A DNA stretch of 33,312 bases from an uncultured Oscillospiraceae bacterium (GTDB lineage: Bacteria; Bacillota; Clostridia; Oscillospirales; Oscillospiraceae): assembly GCA_900751035.1 (NCBI GenBank), contig CAADSF010000229.1, positions 1-33,312 on the forward strand, given 5' to 3'. The translations under genes and the position numbers were made by a program. The notes below the pieces were generated by a model that ran no database searches, was not told where the DNA came from, and saw only the letters and a list, made by a program, of their open reading frames with translations. This document shows positions 6,130 to 13,999 of the stretch, in pieces. The stretch's first letter is position 1. Each line of letters starts with the position of its first letter.

Positions 6130-6160
6130 AAATAAGCGCACAGGCTTGGAGCCTGTACGC
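6130..6160 (-). terminator. Intrinsic terminator after the fibre/DGR genes
   Basis: Arms 6136-6146 and 6150-6160 (GCG-N-ACAGGCT and AGCCTGT-N-CGC) form an 11-position stem with one mismatch around TGG. On the - strand it is followed by a T-rich stretch (CTTATTTTATTC). It marks the end of the transcript carrying the RT and the 133-aa gene. Confidence 0.72.
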
Positions 6161-6176
6161 ATATTTTCGGATCATA

Positions 6177-6578
6177 TCACGCATAGACGGTCTCCGACAT
6201 TTCCAGCACGCATTCCATGAGCATCGTATTGGTTTCCTCAAGCTCGGCCACCTTTGCGGTGAGCTGCGCGCGCGTCAGCACCTCAGTGTCGGGGTCGTCC
6301 GGCGGAGCGGGATTTTCGTCCTCGGGGTCAGAGTCTTTGAGCTGCTCATACTCTGCGACACCGATGATGTAAGCAGTGTGCGTCAAGCCGGGTATCGGTT
6401 CTTTCCCTTCGAGCAGGTACGCCACCGCATTATTGGCAGAAAGAATGCCCTGCGCGTGGAGCGCGGGGCATTGGAGAAGCAGTTTGTTTCTGCTTTGATA
6501 TTTGACATAGACCGGGGTTTCGATTGCTTCCACGGACGAGAGCTTTCCGTCCGCGTCAAGCACTTTCAGGTAAATCAT
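6177..6578 (-). CDS. Uncharacterised phage protein after the RT, 133 aa
   Basis: ATG 6578 follows ACGGAGGACTTCTATT and lies inside the end of the RT gene (23-base overlap), so the two are coupled. Residues 1-70 are beta-like (MIYLKVLDADGK, VYVKYQSRNKLLLQCPA). A Pro/Asp-rich linker follows (DPEDENPAPPDD), then a C-terminal helix (LTAKVAELEETNTMLMECVL). A globular head, linker and coiled-coil tail would suit a small fibre-associated or chaperone protein. No family is recognised. Confidence 0.72.
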   Translation of the reverse strand: MIYLKVLDADGKLSSVEAIETPVYVKYQSRNKLLLQCPALHAQGILSANNAVAYLLEGKEPIPGLTHTAYIIGVAEYEQLKDSDPEDENPAPPDDPDTEVLTRAQLTAKVAELEETNTMLMECVLEMSETVYA

Positions 6579-7707
6579 AATAGAAGTCCTCCGTAAACAC
6601 GAACAGCTCATCGTATAGCTGCCCCATGGATTGTAGCGTGTGCCAGGCATCGAAGCGTTCCGCATGGCTGCGCCAGCTCTGCCACGATATCCAGACATCC
6701 TCGCGGGTGATCTCGCCCGCGTCCAGCTTCCGGCGCAGCTTTTTCAGTTTGCGCCGCATTTTGGTGATGCCCTTGTGGGGCATCTTCTTGACGATCTTGC
6801 CGGTCGGCGTCAGGAACACACGGATTTGCAGCCATGTGAAGCCGTGAGCCAGTTTCACGATCTGCGTCTTTTTCGGATTCAGGGTGATTTCCAGTTTGTC
6901 GCAGACCTCCTGAACCAGCGAAAGGCACCGCTGTAAATACGCCTTGGATTCATGGATCAGATATCCGTCGTCCATATAACGCGCGCTGGCGTGGATGCGC
7001 AGCAGCTCCTTGATGGCATGGTCCAGCTCGTTGGCGCTCGCCAGCGCGAGCACCTGACTGATCTGGCTGCCGAGGCCGAGGCCGATCGGGCCAAACATCC
7101 GGACGAAGTGACCGATGATGCGGATTAGCCGCCGGTCGGTGAAGTTCTTCCGGATGATGCGCTCAATGACCGCGTGGGAAACGCGGTCAAAGAACTTGGA
7201 GAAGTCGAACAGGAGGATATACCCCTCCTGCCCATGCTTGCGGTAATGCTCATGGAGATGCTGCCCCAGGCGCCGGACGGCGAAGGAATAGCCCTTGTCC
7301 GTCATGCTGGCTCCGTTGTCGTGGATGAAGGTGCGGTGAAGCATCGGCACGAGCGCGTTGTCGCATAGGCAGCGCTGCACGACGCGCTCGCCGATGATGG
7401 TGCTGCGGATGTGGCGCTTTTTCCCGCGCTCGACCAAGTCGAACTCGAAAAAGCCGGGGCTTTTGTACGTTCCCGCCATCAGTCGCCTGTATGTCTGATA
7501 GACATTCAGCGGAGCCGTGGCAATGTACTTTTGCACGCTGGCTTTCCACGCCACATTCTGCCTGCACTTTCGGTACGCCTGATAAAGATGCGCGAAAGAA
7601 AATACCGCGTCGTAGTCATCGTACTGCGCGCAGTTTCGCGCTTTCTTTTCTGCACGGAGGGCCACCCGGCGTTGGTAGCGGCCCTCCCTCCGTTCTGCAC
7701 TGGTCAT
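6556..7707 (-). CDS. DGR reverse transcriptase, 383 aa
   Basis: Copies the template RNA into adenine-mutated cDNA that replaces the variable repeat. Palm motifs are clear: LLFDFSKFFD (about 165-174) carries the first catalytic Asp, the DGR-type GLGSQISQ segment (about 211-218) replaces the usual QG..SP, and YMDD is at 244-247. A basic thumb follows (TKMRRKLKKLRRKL, about 316-329). Length fits DGR enzymes, and there is no maturase or endonuclease domain of group II introns. The start at 7707 is chosen for GGAGGAGAGATTTTT; the frame is open to 7830 but has no ribosome site there. TR and Avd lie directly upstream. Confidence 0.96.
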   Translation of the reverse strand: MTSAERREGRYQRRVALRAEKKARNCAQYDDYDAVFSFAHLYQAYRKCRQNVAWKASVQKYIATAPLNVYQTYRRLMAGTYKSPGFFEFDLVERGKKRHIRSTIIGERVVQRCLCDNALVPMLHRTFIHDNGASMTDKGYSFAVRRLGQHLHEHYRKHGQEGYILLFDFSKFFDRVSHAVIERIIRKNFTDRRLIRIIGHFVRMFGPIGLGLGSQISQVLALASANELDHAIKELLRIHASARYMDDGYLIHESKAYLQRCLSLVQEVCDKLEITLNPKKTQIVKLAHGFTWLQIRVFLTPTGKIVKKMPHKGITKMRRKLKKLRRKLDAGEITREDVWISWQSWRSHAERFDAWHTLQSMGQLYDELFVFTEDFYYDLPESA

Positions 7708-7924
7708 AAAAATCTCTCCTCCACCCCGTACCGCTGTCGGCAGGTTGCAGTAGCGGCGTAGCGTCACCGGGCATGAAACGCGGAATGACCTGCAATCCGC
7801 GCCATGCAAGAAGCGTCCGCCCGGACGCATCAGGGCGTATATTTACCTTTCGGACGGTCATGCGCTCCTTATCTCCTTCGATGTCTGCTTTCGCCTAGAA
7901 GGTTACTCGGTCTGCACGGAGAGG
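7708..7924 (-). other. Spacer between TR and RT, likely structured DGR RNA
   Basis: 217 nt without a supported gene. DGR systems need RNA sequence 3' of TR for cDNA priming and RT binding. This stretch contains a compact inverted repeat (GCGTCCG at 7813-7819 and CGGACGC at 7822-7828) that could fold in such an RNA. The RT ribosome binding site is at its left end. Confidence 0.5.
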
Positions 7925-8051
7925 AGCCCCACACGAGGGAATTGCTGTTGCTCGCGTTGTTGCTGTTCACGTTGCCGTTGCTGTTCACATTGCGCCAGTT
8001 CGTAACGGAGGTGGGATCAGGAGAACCCAGCCACCAGTTCACAGCAGAACC
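7925..8051 (-). repeat. DGR template repeat (TR), 127 nt
   Basis: Aligns without gaps to the variable repeat at 8692-8818. There are 12 differences, and at every one TR has T on the + strand, that is A on the coding - strand. Read in the frame of the target, TR would encode Asn (AAC or AAT) at 11 positions, 10 of which are changed in the target. It begins 26 bases after the avd stop. Confidence 0.97.
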
Positions 8052-8076
8052 CCAACGATCTCATTCAGCGCGTGAC

Positions 8077-8481
8077 CTATGGCAAATCCTTATAGCGGGA
8101 TTTGTCGCTTTTCAGCAGTGCCTTGACGAGCTTCATTTCGGTATCGACCAGCTCCATCCAGTGCTCCATGATGTTGGCGTCAAACCGGAACAGCTCGTAG
8201 GCGACTTCCACCTGAGAGATCAGATTCTGAAGTTCAGCCAGCGCTTGCAGGAAATAGTCCCTTCGGAGCTGCACTTCATGCTGATTGGCGGGATAAATGC
8301 TGTTGCCGCGCTTCACATCCTCATAGATCCGTGTGGCAACCGCCGCAAGCGGCTGGCTGACATAGAAGGTGTACCGCTTGGGGAAGCCGACACACTTCTG
8401 GACCGTGTAGATTTGCAGCTCGCGCGCCGTGTGCAGAAATTGCACCTCCGACACCGAACGAGCGCTGCGGATAACAGACAT
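8077..8481 (-). CDS. avd: Avd, DGR accessory variability protein, 134 aa
   Basis: A four-helix-bundle protein that forms a basic ring, binds the DGR RNA and RT, and is needed for mutagenic cDNA synthesis. The sequence has the Avd-type pattern: ELQIYTVQKCVGFPKRYTFY (about 19-38), ANQHEVQLRRDYFLQALAEL (about 67-86) and a C-terminal LVKALLKSDKSRYK. It is predicted all-alpha and basic, and lies between the target gene and TR, the canonical place. ATG 8481 follows AAAGGGGTGGGGTAT; an in-frame GTG at 8490 would add three residues. Confidence 0.93.
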   Translation of the reverse strand: MSVIRSARSVSEVQFLHTARELQIYTVQKCVGFPKRYTFYVSQPLAAVATRIYEDVKRGNSIYPANQHEVQLRRDYFLQALAELQNLISQVEVAYELFRFDANIMEHWMELVDTEMKLVKALLKSDKSRYKDLP

Positions 8482-8546
8482 ATACCCCACCCCTTTCAGG
8501 CCGTGCTATTGTAGCACCGCCGGACCTGCCGAAAGGAAAAAGGGGA

Positions 8547-8576
8547 GATTATAACGGAATACGTTATTTTTGAAAA
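8547..8576 (-). promoter_or_regulatory. Probable promoter for avd-TR-RT with regulatory dyad
   Basis: On the - strand: TTTTCA (8571-8576), a 17-bp spacer, and a perfect TATAAT (8548-8553), in an AT-rich island. A dyad ATAACG-N5-CGTTAT (8551-8567) covers the spacer and -10 edge, and is the second copy of the motif at 5952-5974. It would allow the mutagenesis machinery to be expressed apart from the long structural transcript. Confidence 0.55.
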
Positions 8577-8590
8577 ATAAAAATCGCGCG

Positions 8591-8666
8591 GCCGCTTACG
8601 CGGCATAGTGTTTACCCGCGCACAGCGCGGGGTGCTCCATCTGCGCCCCACGAAGGGGGCGCAGAT
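8591..8666. other. Three consecutive hairpins downstream of VR
   Basis: Hairpin 1: GCCGC/GCGGC (8591-8595, 8600-8604), loop TTAC. Hairpin 2: CCCGCGC/GCGCGGG (8615-8621, 8625-8631), loop ACA. Hairpin 3: an 11-bp perfect stem, ATCTGCGCCCC (8639-8649) and GGGGCGCAGAT (8656-8666), loop ACGAAG. None has a T run on the - strand, so they are poor terminators. A hairpin just past the VR is a known recognition element of DGRs. Confidence 0.7.
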
Positions 8667-8680
8667 AGTGAGAGCATGGA

Positions 8681-11600
8681 TTAAAAATTTAAGCCCCACA
8701 CGAGGGAATTGCTGCCGCTCGCGCTGCTGCTGTACACGCTGCCGATGCTGCTCACATAGCGCCAGACCGTAACGGAGGTGGGATCAGGAGAACCCAGCCA
8801 CCAGTACACAGCAGAACCATCGCCGTTGAAGGTCTTGCGGATACGGCTGTTGTTGTCGGTGAAGCAGGAGAAAGTGATGTTGTCCGCATCCGGATCGACC
8901 TCGTTCTTGTACGGAACGGCCGTAGCGCCGTCCGCCTGAACTTCCGCATACACGGGAATCGTCAGGTGACAATTCGTCGTCACGATCTCCGGCGACATAT
9001 CGCCCACGGACGACCTGCGCTGTACGAGCTTTGCGAGGGACTGCCAGTGCAGCGGCAGATTCGGGAATACGACCGTCTCCAGATAGGTGTTGATGTCGGA
9101 TTGCGGATAGCCGCCGGTGTTGATGTTGGTGGTGTGGTGCTTATAGGGAGCGGTCATCGCGCCGATCATCAGGAAGAACGCCTTTGCCATGCCGCTGCCG
9201 TCCGCCAGCTTGAAATGGTTGACGGCCGTGAAGCCGAGGATGATAGACGTATCGGCAAACGCCTTAGTCGGCGTGACCATCTTGATCTTGTCGCCAATCT
9301 CGAACCACGAGCTTGCCTGTCCGGAGTTGATGATGCCCACAAGCTCGCCCAGCGTGTAGGCGCTGTCGTCGTTGGGGTCATCGGAATACAGGTAGTCGTA
9401 ATCCGTAGCCTTGGCTGCCGGAATGCTGGCCGATTCAAACTGCGCGTAGGTGTTGATATCCGCCTGCACATTCGTGGTTGCAACGCTCCATCCGGTGAAG
9501 ATGTCGTTGTCGGAGATGTAGGGGATGTCGCCGGTGTACTCGCCGTTGTCGTAGACCTCCACGGTCGAGGTCTGGAGCAGCGTCAGGCCATTCCACCACT
9601 TGACCGTATACATTCTCGCGGCTTCGGAATAGGTCGCCGTTACCTCCAAATCCTGCGTGATATAGGTGATCGCTTTGTCCCACGCCGCAAAGGTGAACAC
9701 CTTGTCCACGGTGGGCGGCTTGGTGGGCGTGGTAATAAGCCCCTCGGTCACAGGATTCTTCGCGTCGCCGTACTGGCGGACGCGCTGGGTGTTCAGCACC
9801 GTGCCGTCGTAGTTCTTGAACGTGACGGTGAAGGTGCTCAGCAGCGTGTTATAGGTGACGGTCAGCTCAGGGAACGCCGCATTGATCGTGTCCAGCTCGT
9901 CCTGCGAGAGCATATAGACATAGCACGCGCCAGTCAGCACAAACTGCGTGATATTGTCGCCGTTGGCGTCAAGACCTGCGAGCGATGCCAGCCGGAGCAG
10001 CAGATCGGCGTTGTTGAGGGACCAGTTGACGCCCAGCACACGGCCGCGGGTGAGGCCGGTCGCGGCCATCAGCATGGATTGCGTATCGACCGCGGCGGAG
10101 CAGCCCTCAATCCACACGGACTGGAGTGCATTGCCGACGGAGAAGGTTTCCACGTTGGCAAGGTCGCGGGCAACCAGAGTGCGGATGCTGCCGAGCTTGG
10201 CAATCTTCACCGGCGAATTGCGGGCAAAGGTCACGCCGGTCACGCCAGAACCTTCCGTATACAGCTCCTTGAGCGCGGTCAGCGCAGACAGGTCAAGCGC
10301 CTGTGTGAGCTGCGGCGTGCCGCGCAGGTCGATCTTCTCCATCATCAGGTTCTGGCCGAACGAGATAGAGGTCATGGAGCCGTTGGCATAGCCGACCTCG
10401 CCGCTGCCCCCGATGAACTGTTTCAGCCGCGTGGCCGACGCCAGCTCTGCGAGCTTGGAATACAGCGCGGCCAGTGAGCCGATAGAGGACAGGCGGGACG
10501 CGGAATAGATGTAGGTTTCAAGGTCGTTGAGCGATGCGCCCTCCGGCAGCGTCACGTCGTAGGACTGCCCGGCCTTTGCGCGAATCCGCTGCGTGCCGGC
10601 ATTGCCGTACTTGACCGTGATGTAGACGTCGGAGAACGGGACAATATCGGAAATATCGCCGCTCGGCTCCACGCCCGCCCACTCGTCCGGCGCGTTGGTA
10701 CGCAGAGAGATACGGTCGGCGGTGGATACGCTGCCGCCGTACTTGGATGCGATATACGCCTCCTGGTCAGCCTCGAACTGGCGGAGCTGATCTTCCTTCG
10801 TGCCGTAGGCGATGCTCAGGAAGCGCGTCTCGCCCTTGTTGATGTACGGGGAAAGATATTTGCCCCATGTGTCCTCAGCCATCAGCGCTTCGGGGCGCGC
10901 GCTCTGATGCGCTTTCCACTTCGCGCAGATGCGGTCGGCGCTCCATGCACCGGCGGATTCGCGGTCCTTATACATCGCCACCAGCTGCGGGGACAGCAGG
11001 TCGCGGACGTTGCACCACAGTACAGAATCCGAAGCGTTAAACACCTTGGCCGCGCCGATAGAATCCACGTCCTCAAGACCATAGGTGAAGGTCATGCCGC
11101 CGGAGTTGTCGTTGCCGCTGAACGTATCGTTGTCGTAGTCGCAGCGGAATGTCCAGCGGTACCCCTCCACGTCGTTGAAATACTCATAGCTGACGAAGCA
11201 GTTTTTCGCGCGGTTATCCACCAGCAGATGCCGCTCGGTGAACAGGTAGTGATATTCGAGGTCGCCCTCGTGGAAGTAGTTGTAGACCTCGGCCTTGAAC
11301 TTGGCCGCGCGGTAGGCCACCGTGTCGGCGGCATACGCCACGCCGTCATAGGTCACAGGCTGCTCCAGCGTCGTACCGGTCGCGGCCGTGCGGTCGGTGG
11401 ACACGACCCACGAAAGCAGCTGCTGCCAGCGGGACTTCATGGCATCGGTGGGATTCTTGGGGAAACGGAACTCGAAGTTGCCGCCGTCCCACGTCTCGCC
11501 GGTCAGGTCGTCGGATTTGAACAGACACTGCGGATTGTTGTTGTTCATGATCTCGATGCAACACTGCTCGGAATAAACGCTGTTGTCCTGCCCGAACACG

Positions 11601-13996
11601 GCAAGGTTTTTCTTGCTGTTGTTCAGGTCGCCCACGCCGTACATGATCGTCTCGCCGGGCTGCACCGTGCGCGCGCCGACAGAGATTGCGGCCGTGGCAT
11701 TGTTCGTGAAGAACACTGCACAGGGATGCCCCTCCACCGTGTCGCGCACCTTGGGGTTTGCTTCGCGGGCGGCACAGGGATTCGGCTGGAAGGTGTTGTA
11801 CTCATCCACCGCACAGACATTGTTCGCGTTCTCGCTCGATGCCACGTTCAGCTTGACGTTGAGATAGTCCACGGGGATGCTGTTCTCCGTCATGGCATAG
11901 CCGGAAATGAACTCGCCGTTGCCGTTTGTCCACGTCGCCTTGGAAAAGTCGAGGTCGAGGTTGAGCGCGGCCAGCAGGTATTCCAGCGAGGACGTACCCT
12001 GTGCCTTCATCGTCACGCCCAAACCGGTGAACTGCCGCGCTGCGCCGCCGTTGCCGTAGAGCAGCTCTACAGAGCAGCTCACGTTGTCCGATTTGGAGGT
12101 CGTCATGCGGTCGGCGACGATGTGGATCACGCGCAGCTCCGGCGACACGGCGGAGAGCTTCTGCCGGTTGATGGTACCGTCCGTGTTGTAGATGTTATTG
12201 CGCTCATAGCGGTCTACCATTTCCGTGGGATTGGCGCAGTCCGCGATGAAGTTGTCCAGGATCTCATAGCGCGTCAGGGAGCTGTCATAGAGCTTGAAGC
12301 GGTAGAGCCACACATCGCAGTCCGCCGAGCCGATGGTCAGCATCGCGGGCGTCGCCTGTGTCCAGTTGTCGGTGCTGCCGTATGCGGTCACGCGGGACGG
12401 GATGCCCTCCAGCCAGATCATAGCGAAGCGGTTTTCGTTGGACGATTCGATGTTGACGTCCATCTCAATCTTCTTGTCCTCGCAGTACAGCGCCGTGATC
12501 GACTGCGCTTCCGAGGAAAGTGTGACCTGATGGGCCTGCATGGAAAGGCCGATGCTGCCGGATTTGCAGCTGGCAATCTCGGCGGTGCCGCTGCGGCACT
12601 CCTTGACGGCGAAGATCATCTTGATCTCCTTGCCGTTCGTTTTGGCGTCGTCTGCAAACAGCGAGCGGTCGCAGGTAATCGACGTGCCGCGCTTGATGAC
12701 GAACGCGGTGACGCCCTCATCATCGACCTTGAAGCCGCCGTTCACCCAGTCAAAGTTGCTGCTGAAGGTGAAGGGGTGATTCGTGCCGCTGCCGTCCGAG
12801 TAGCCAAAGCTCGTGCGGTTTGCCTCGGCGTTGGTGTGGCCGCTGGGGTCAACGCTCATAGAGAGCGAGCGCGTGACCGGCGAAATGTCATAGTCCAGCG
12901 CCGTGGCCGTGCAGGTGCAGGTGGCGTAGGCCGTGCCGCAGACCACGCGGAGCGTCTGCGTGCCGGTCGAGGTCGGGCGGTAGCCCCACGTCTGGGGTGT
13001 GCGATCCACCGTCAGGGATGCGGAAATGTCCGTCCCGACGACGGAGCGCACGACGGTCGCGGATTCGCTGGCGGGGTCATAGGCGATCCACTTAACCTCC
13101 GCCGTGCCGTACACCGGCACCGACACCGACGTTTGCAGGAACGCCACGATAGGCGTCTCGCTTTCGGAATCGACCCACACGCCGACGTGGGTCAGCGTTT
13201 CCGTGGTGACGGTCTGGCCGTCAAGGTCAACCTCCATCCACGCGGTCAGGCGGTGTGCGCCGTGCGTCTGCGCGGCCACGGTAACGGCTACGGCGCGGCC
13301 GGTGGTCGATACGGTCTGCGTGCTGATGACGGTATCATCCAGCTTGACCTTTACGACCTTTTCGCCCGTGCCGGTCGGCACAAGGCGCAGCGTCAGGGAT
13401 TCGCCGTTGTAGATGCCGAAGTCAGAGAGGTTCCACGTCAGCCCGTAGGCCGCGACCGTGATCGTCCATGTCATCGACTTGGAATTGCCGTAGGTGTCCG
13501 TTGCAACAAGCCGCACGGTGTTGTATGCACCGCTGACGAGGTGTTTCTTCACGTCATAGGTATTGTCGCCCTGCGCCACCGTACCGGCGTATACGCGACT
13601 GCTGCCGACGTACCATTCCACGGAGATATTGCCGGTGGCTTCCTCCGTCTCCGTGTCCACGCTGGTCACGTTGTAGGCGATCTCCACGGTGGGCGCGGTG
13701 TCCATGACCGTGAACGTGCGCGATTCCATCTTATTGCTCAGGCGCATGGTGCTGCCGAAGTCGCCGCTGCCGCTGCCGCCCTGAATCGTGACCGGCGCGC
13801 CAACGGGGACGCTGCCGCACATGAGCTGGAGCTTGCTGTCGGTATAGCTCAGGCCGTTCACGCCGAACTTATCGAACAGCACGTGCGCCGGCATACGCCG
13901 CAGAGAAACGAGGTCGTCCTCCGTCTGCGTGATCAGCACGTGGAGGTCGTCCGCGGCGATCTCGGAAATTTTCTTGGTTGTGATTTTGGTAGCCAT
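8681..13996 (-). CDS. Giant tail display protein, DGR target, 1771 aa
   Basis: Likely receptor-binding or adhesin-like protein of the virion. By eye the order is: N-terminal virion-attachment region (1-95), Ig-like beta domains (about 100-370), LamG-like region (about 385-590), a region recalling CotH-type proteins (about 620-1100, including KAQGTSSLEY), leucine-rich-like stretch (about 1200-1310), two InlB-like B-repeats (about 1388-1460 and 1461-1522), then a C-terminal DUF6273/C-type-lectin-like domain (about 1545-1771). The VR sits in the last 45 residues, with the conserved WWLGSPDPTS before the variable Asn-derived positions. The start follows AGGAGGTTTAGCGT. It comes directly after the radical SAM gene (3-base gap). 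Domain names other than the VR domain are moderate guesses. Confidence 0.95.
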   Translation of the reverse strand: MATKITTKKISEIAADDLHVLITQTEDDLVSLRRMPAHVLFDKFGVNGLSYTDSKLQLMCGSVPVGAPVTIQGGSGSGDFGSTMRLSNKMESRTFTVMDTAPTVEIAYNVTSVDTETEEATGNISVEWYVGSSRVYAGTVAQGDNTYDVKKHLVSGAYNTVRLVATDTYGNSKSMTWTITVAAYGLTWNLSDFGIYNGESLTLRLVPTGTGEKVVKVKLDDTVISTQTVSTTGRAVAVTVAAQTHGAHRLTAWMEVDLDGQTVTTETLTHVGVWVDSESETPIVAFLQTSVSVPVYGTAEVKWIAYDPASESATVVRSVVGTDISASLTVDRTPQTWGYRPTSTGTQTLRVVCGTAYATCTCTATALDYDISPVTRSLSMSVDPSGHTNAEANRTSFGYSDGSGTNHPFTFSSNFDWVNGGFKVDDEGVTAFVIKRGTSITCDRSLFADDAKTNGKEIKMIFAVKECRSGTAEIASCKSGSIGLSMQAHQVTLSSEAQSITALYCEDKKIEMDVNIESSNENRFAMIWLEGIPSRVTAYGSTDNWTQATPAMLTIGSADCDVWLYRFKLYDSSLTRYEILDNFIADCANPTEMVDRYERNNIYNTDGTINRQKLSAVSPELRVIHIVADRMTTSKSDNVSCSVELLYGNGGAARQFTGLGVTMKAQGTSSLEYLLAALNLDLDFSKATWTNGNGEFISGYAMTENSIPVDYLNVKLNVASSENANNVCAVDEYNTFQPNPCAAREANPKVRDTVEGHPCAVFFTNNATAAISVGARTVQPGETIMYGVGDLNNSKKNLAVFGQDNSVYSEQCCIEIMNNNNPQCLFKSDDLTGETWDGGNFEFRFPKNPTDAMKSRWQQLLSWVVSTDRTAATGTTLEQPVTYDGVAYAADTVAYRAAKFKAEVYNYFHEGDLEYHYLFTERHLLVDNRAKNCFVSYEYFNDVEGYRWTFRCDYDNDTFSGNDNSGGMTFTYGLEDVDSIGAAKVFNASDSVLWCNVRDLLSPQLVAMYKDRESAGAWSADRICAKWKAHQSARPEALMAEDTWGKYLSPYINKGETRFLSIAYGTKEDQLRQFEADQEAYIASKYGGSVSTADRISLRTNAPDEWAGVEPSGDISDIVPFSDVYITVKYGNAGTQRIRAKAGQSYDVTLPEGASLNDLETYIYSASRLSSIGSLAALYSKLAELASATRLKQFIGGSGEVGYANGSMTSISFGQNLMMEKIDLRGTPQLTQALDLSALTALKELYTEGSGVTGVTFARNSPVKIAKLGSIRTLVARDLANVETFSVGNALQSVWIEGCSAAVDTQSMLMAATGLTRGRVLGVNWSLNNADLLLRLASLAGLDANGDNITQFVLTGACYVYMLSQDELDTINAAFPELTVTYNTLLSTFTVTFKNYDGTVLNTQRVRQYGDAKNPVTEGLITTPTKPPTVDKVFTFAAWDKAITYITQDLEVTATYSEAARMYTVKWWNGLTLLQTSTVEVYDNGEYTGDIPYISDNDIFTGWSVATTNVQADINTYAQFESASIPAAKATDYDYLYSDDPNDDSAYTLGELVGIINSGQASSWFEIGDKIKMVTPTKAFADTSIILGFTAVNHFKLADGSGMAKAFFLMIGAMTAPYKHHTTNINTGGYPQSDINTYLETVVFPNLPLHWQSLAKLVQRRSSVGDMSPEIVTTNCHLTIPVYAEVQADGATAVPYKNEVDPDADNITFSCFTDNNSRIRKTFNGDGSAVYWWLGSPDPTSVTVWRYVSSIGSVYSSSASGSNSLVWGLNF
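8692..8818 (-). repeat. DGR variable repeat (VR), 127 nt
   Basis: 3' end of the 1771-aa gene, encoding residues about 1727-1768. Against TR it carries 12 substitutions in 10 Asn codons: N1731Y, N1744V, N1747Y, N1749S, N1751I, N1753S, N1755Y, N1757S, N1758S and N1761G. N1763 (AAT) is unchanged. No other position differs. Confidence 0.97.
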
Positions 13997-13999
13997 ACG

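Noticed and set aside
6556..7707. Reverse transcriptase as a group II intron or retron
   Set aside because: There is no maturase or endonuclease domain or intron ends. A matched TR/VR pair, Avd and the SQ-type motif make it a DGR enzyme.
7708..7830. N-terminal extension of the RT to 7830
   Set aside because: No ribosome site and non-RT-like composition. The GGAGGAG site at the MTSAERR start is clear.
8639..8666. 11-bp hairpin as transcription terminator of the 1771-aa gene
   Set aside because: No T run follows on the - strand, and it sits just past the VR, where a DGR element is expected.
8966..10477. 503-codon open frame on the + strand
   Set aside because: Antisense shadow of the 1771-aa gene; Arg/Val/Gly-rich with no ribosome site.
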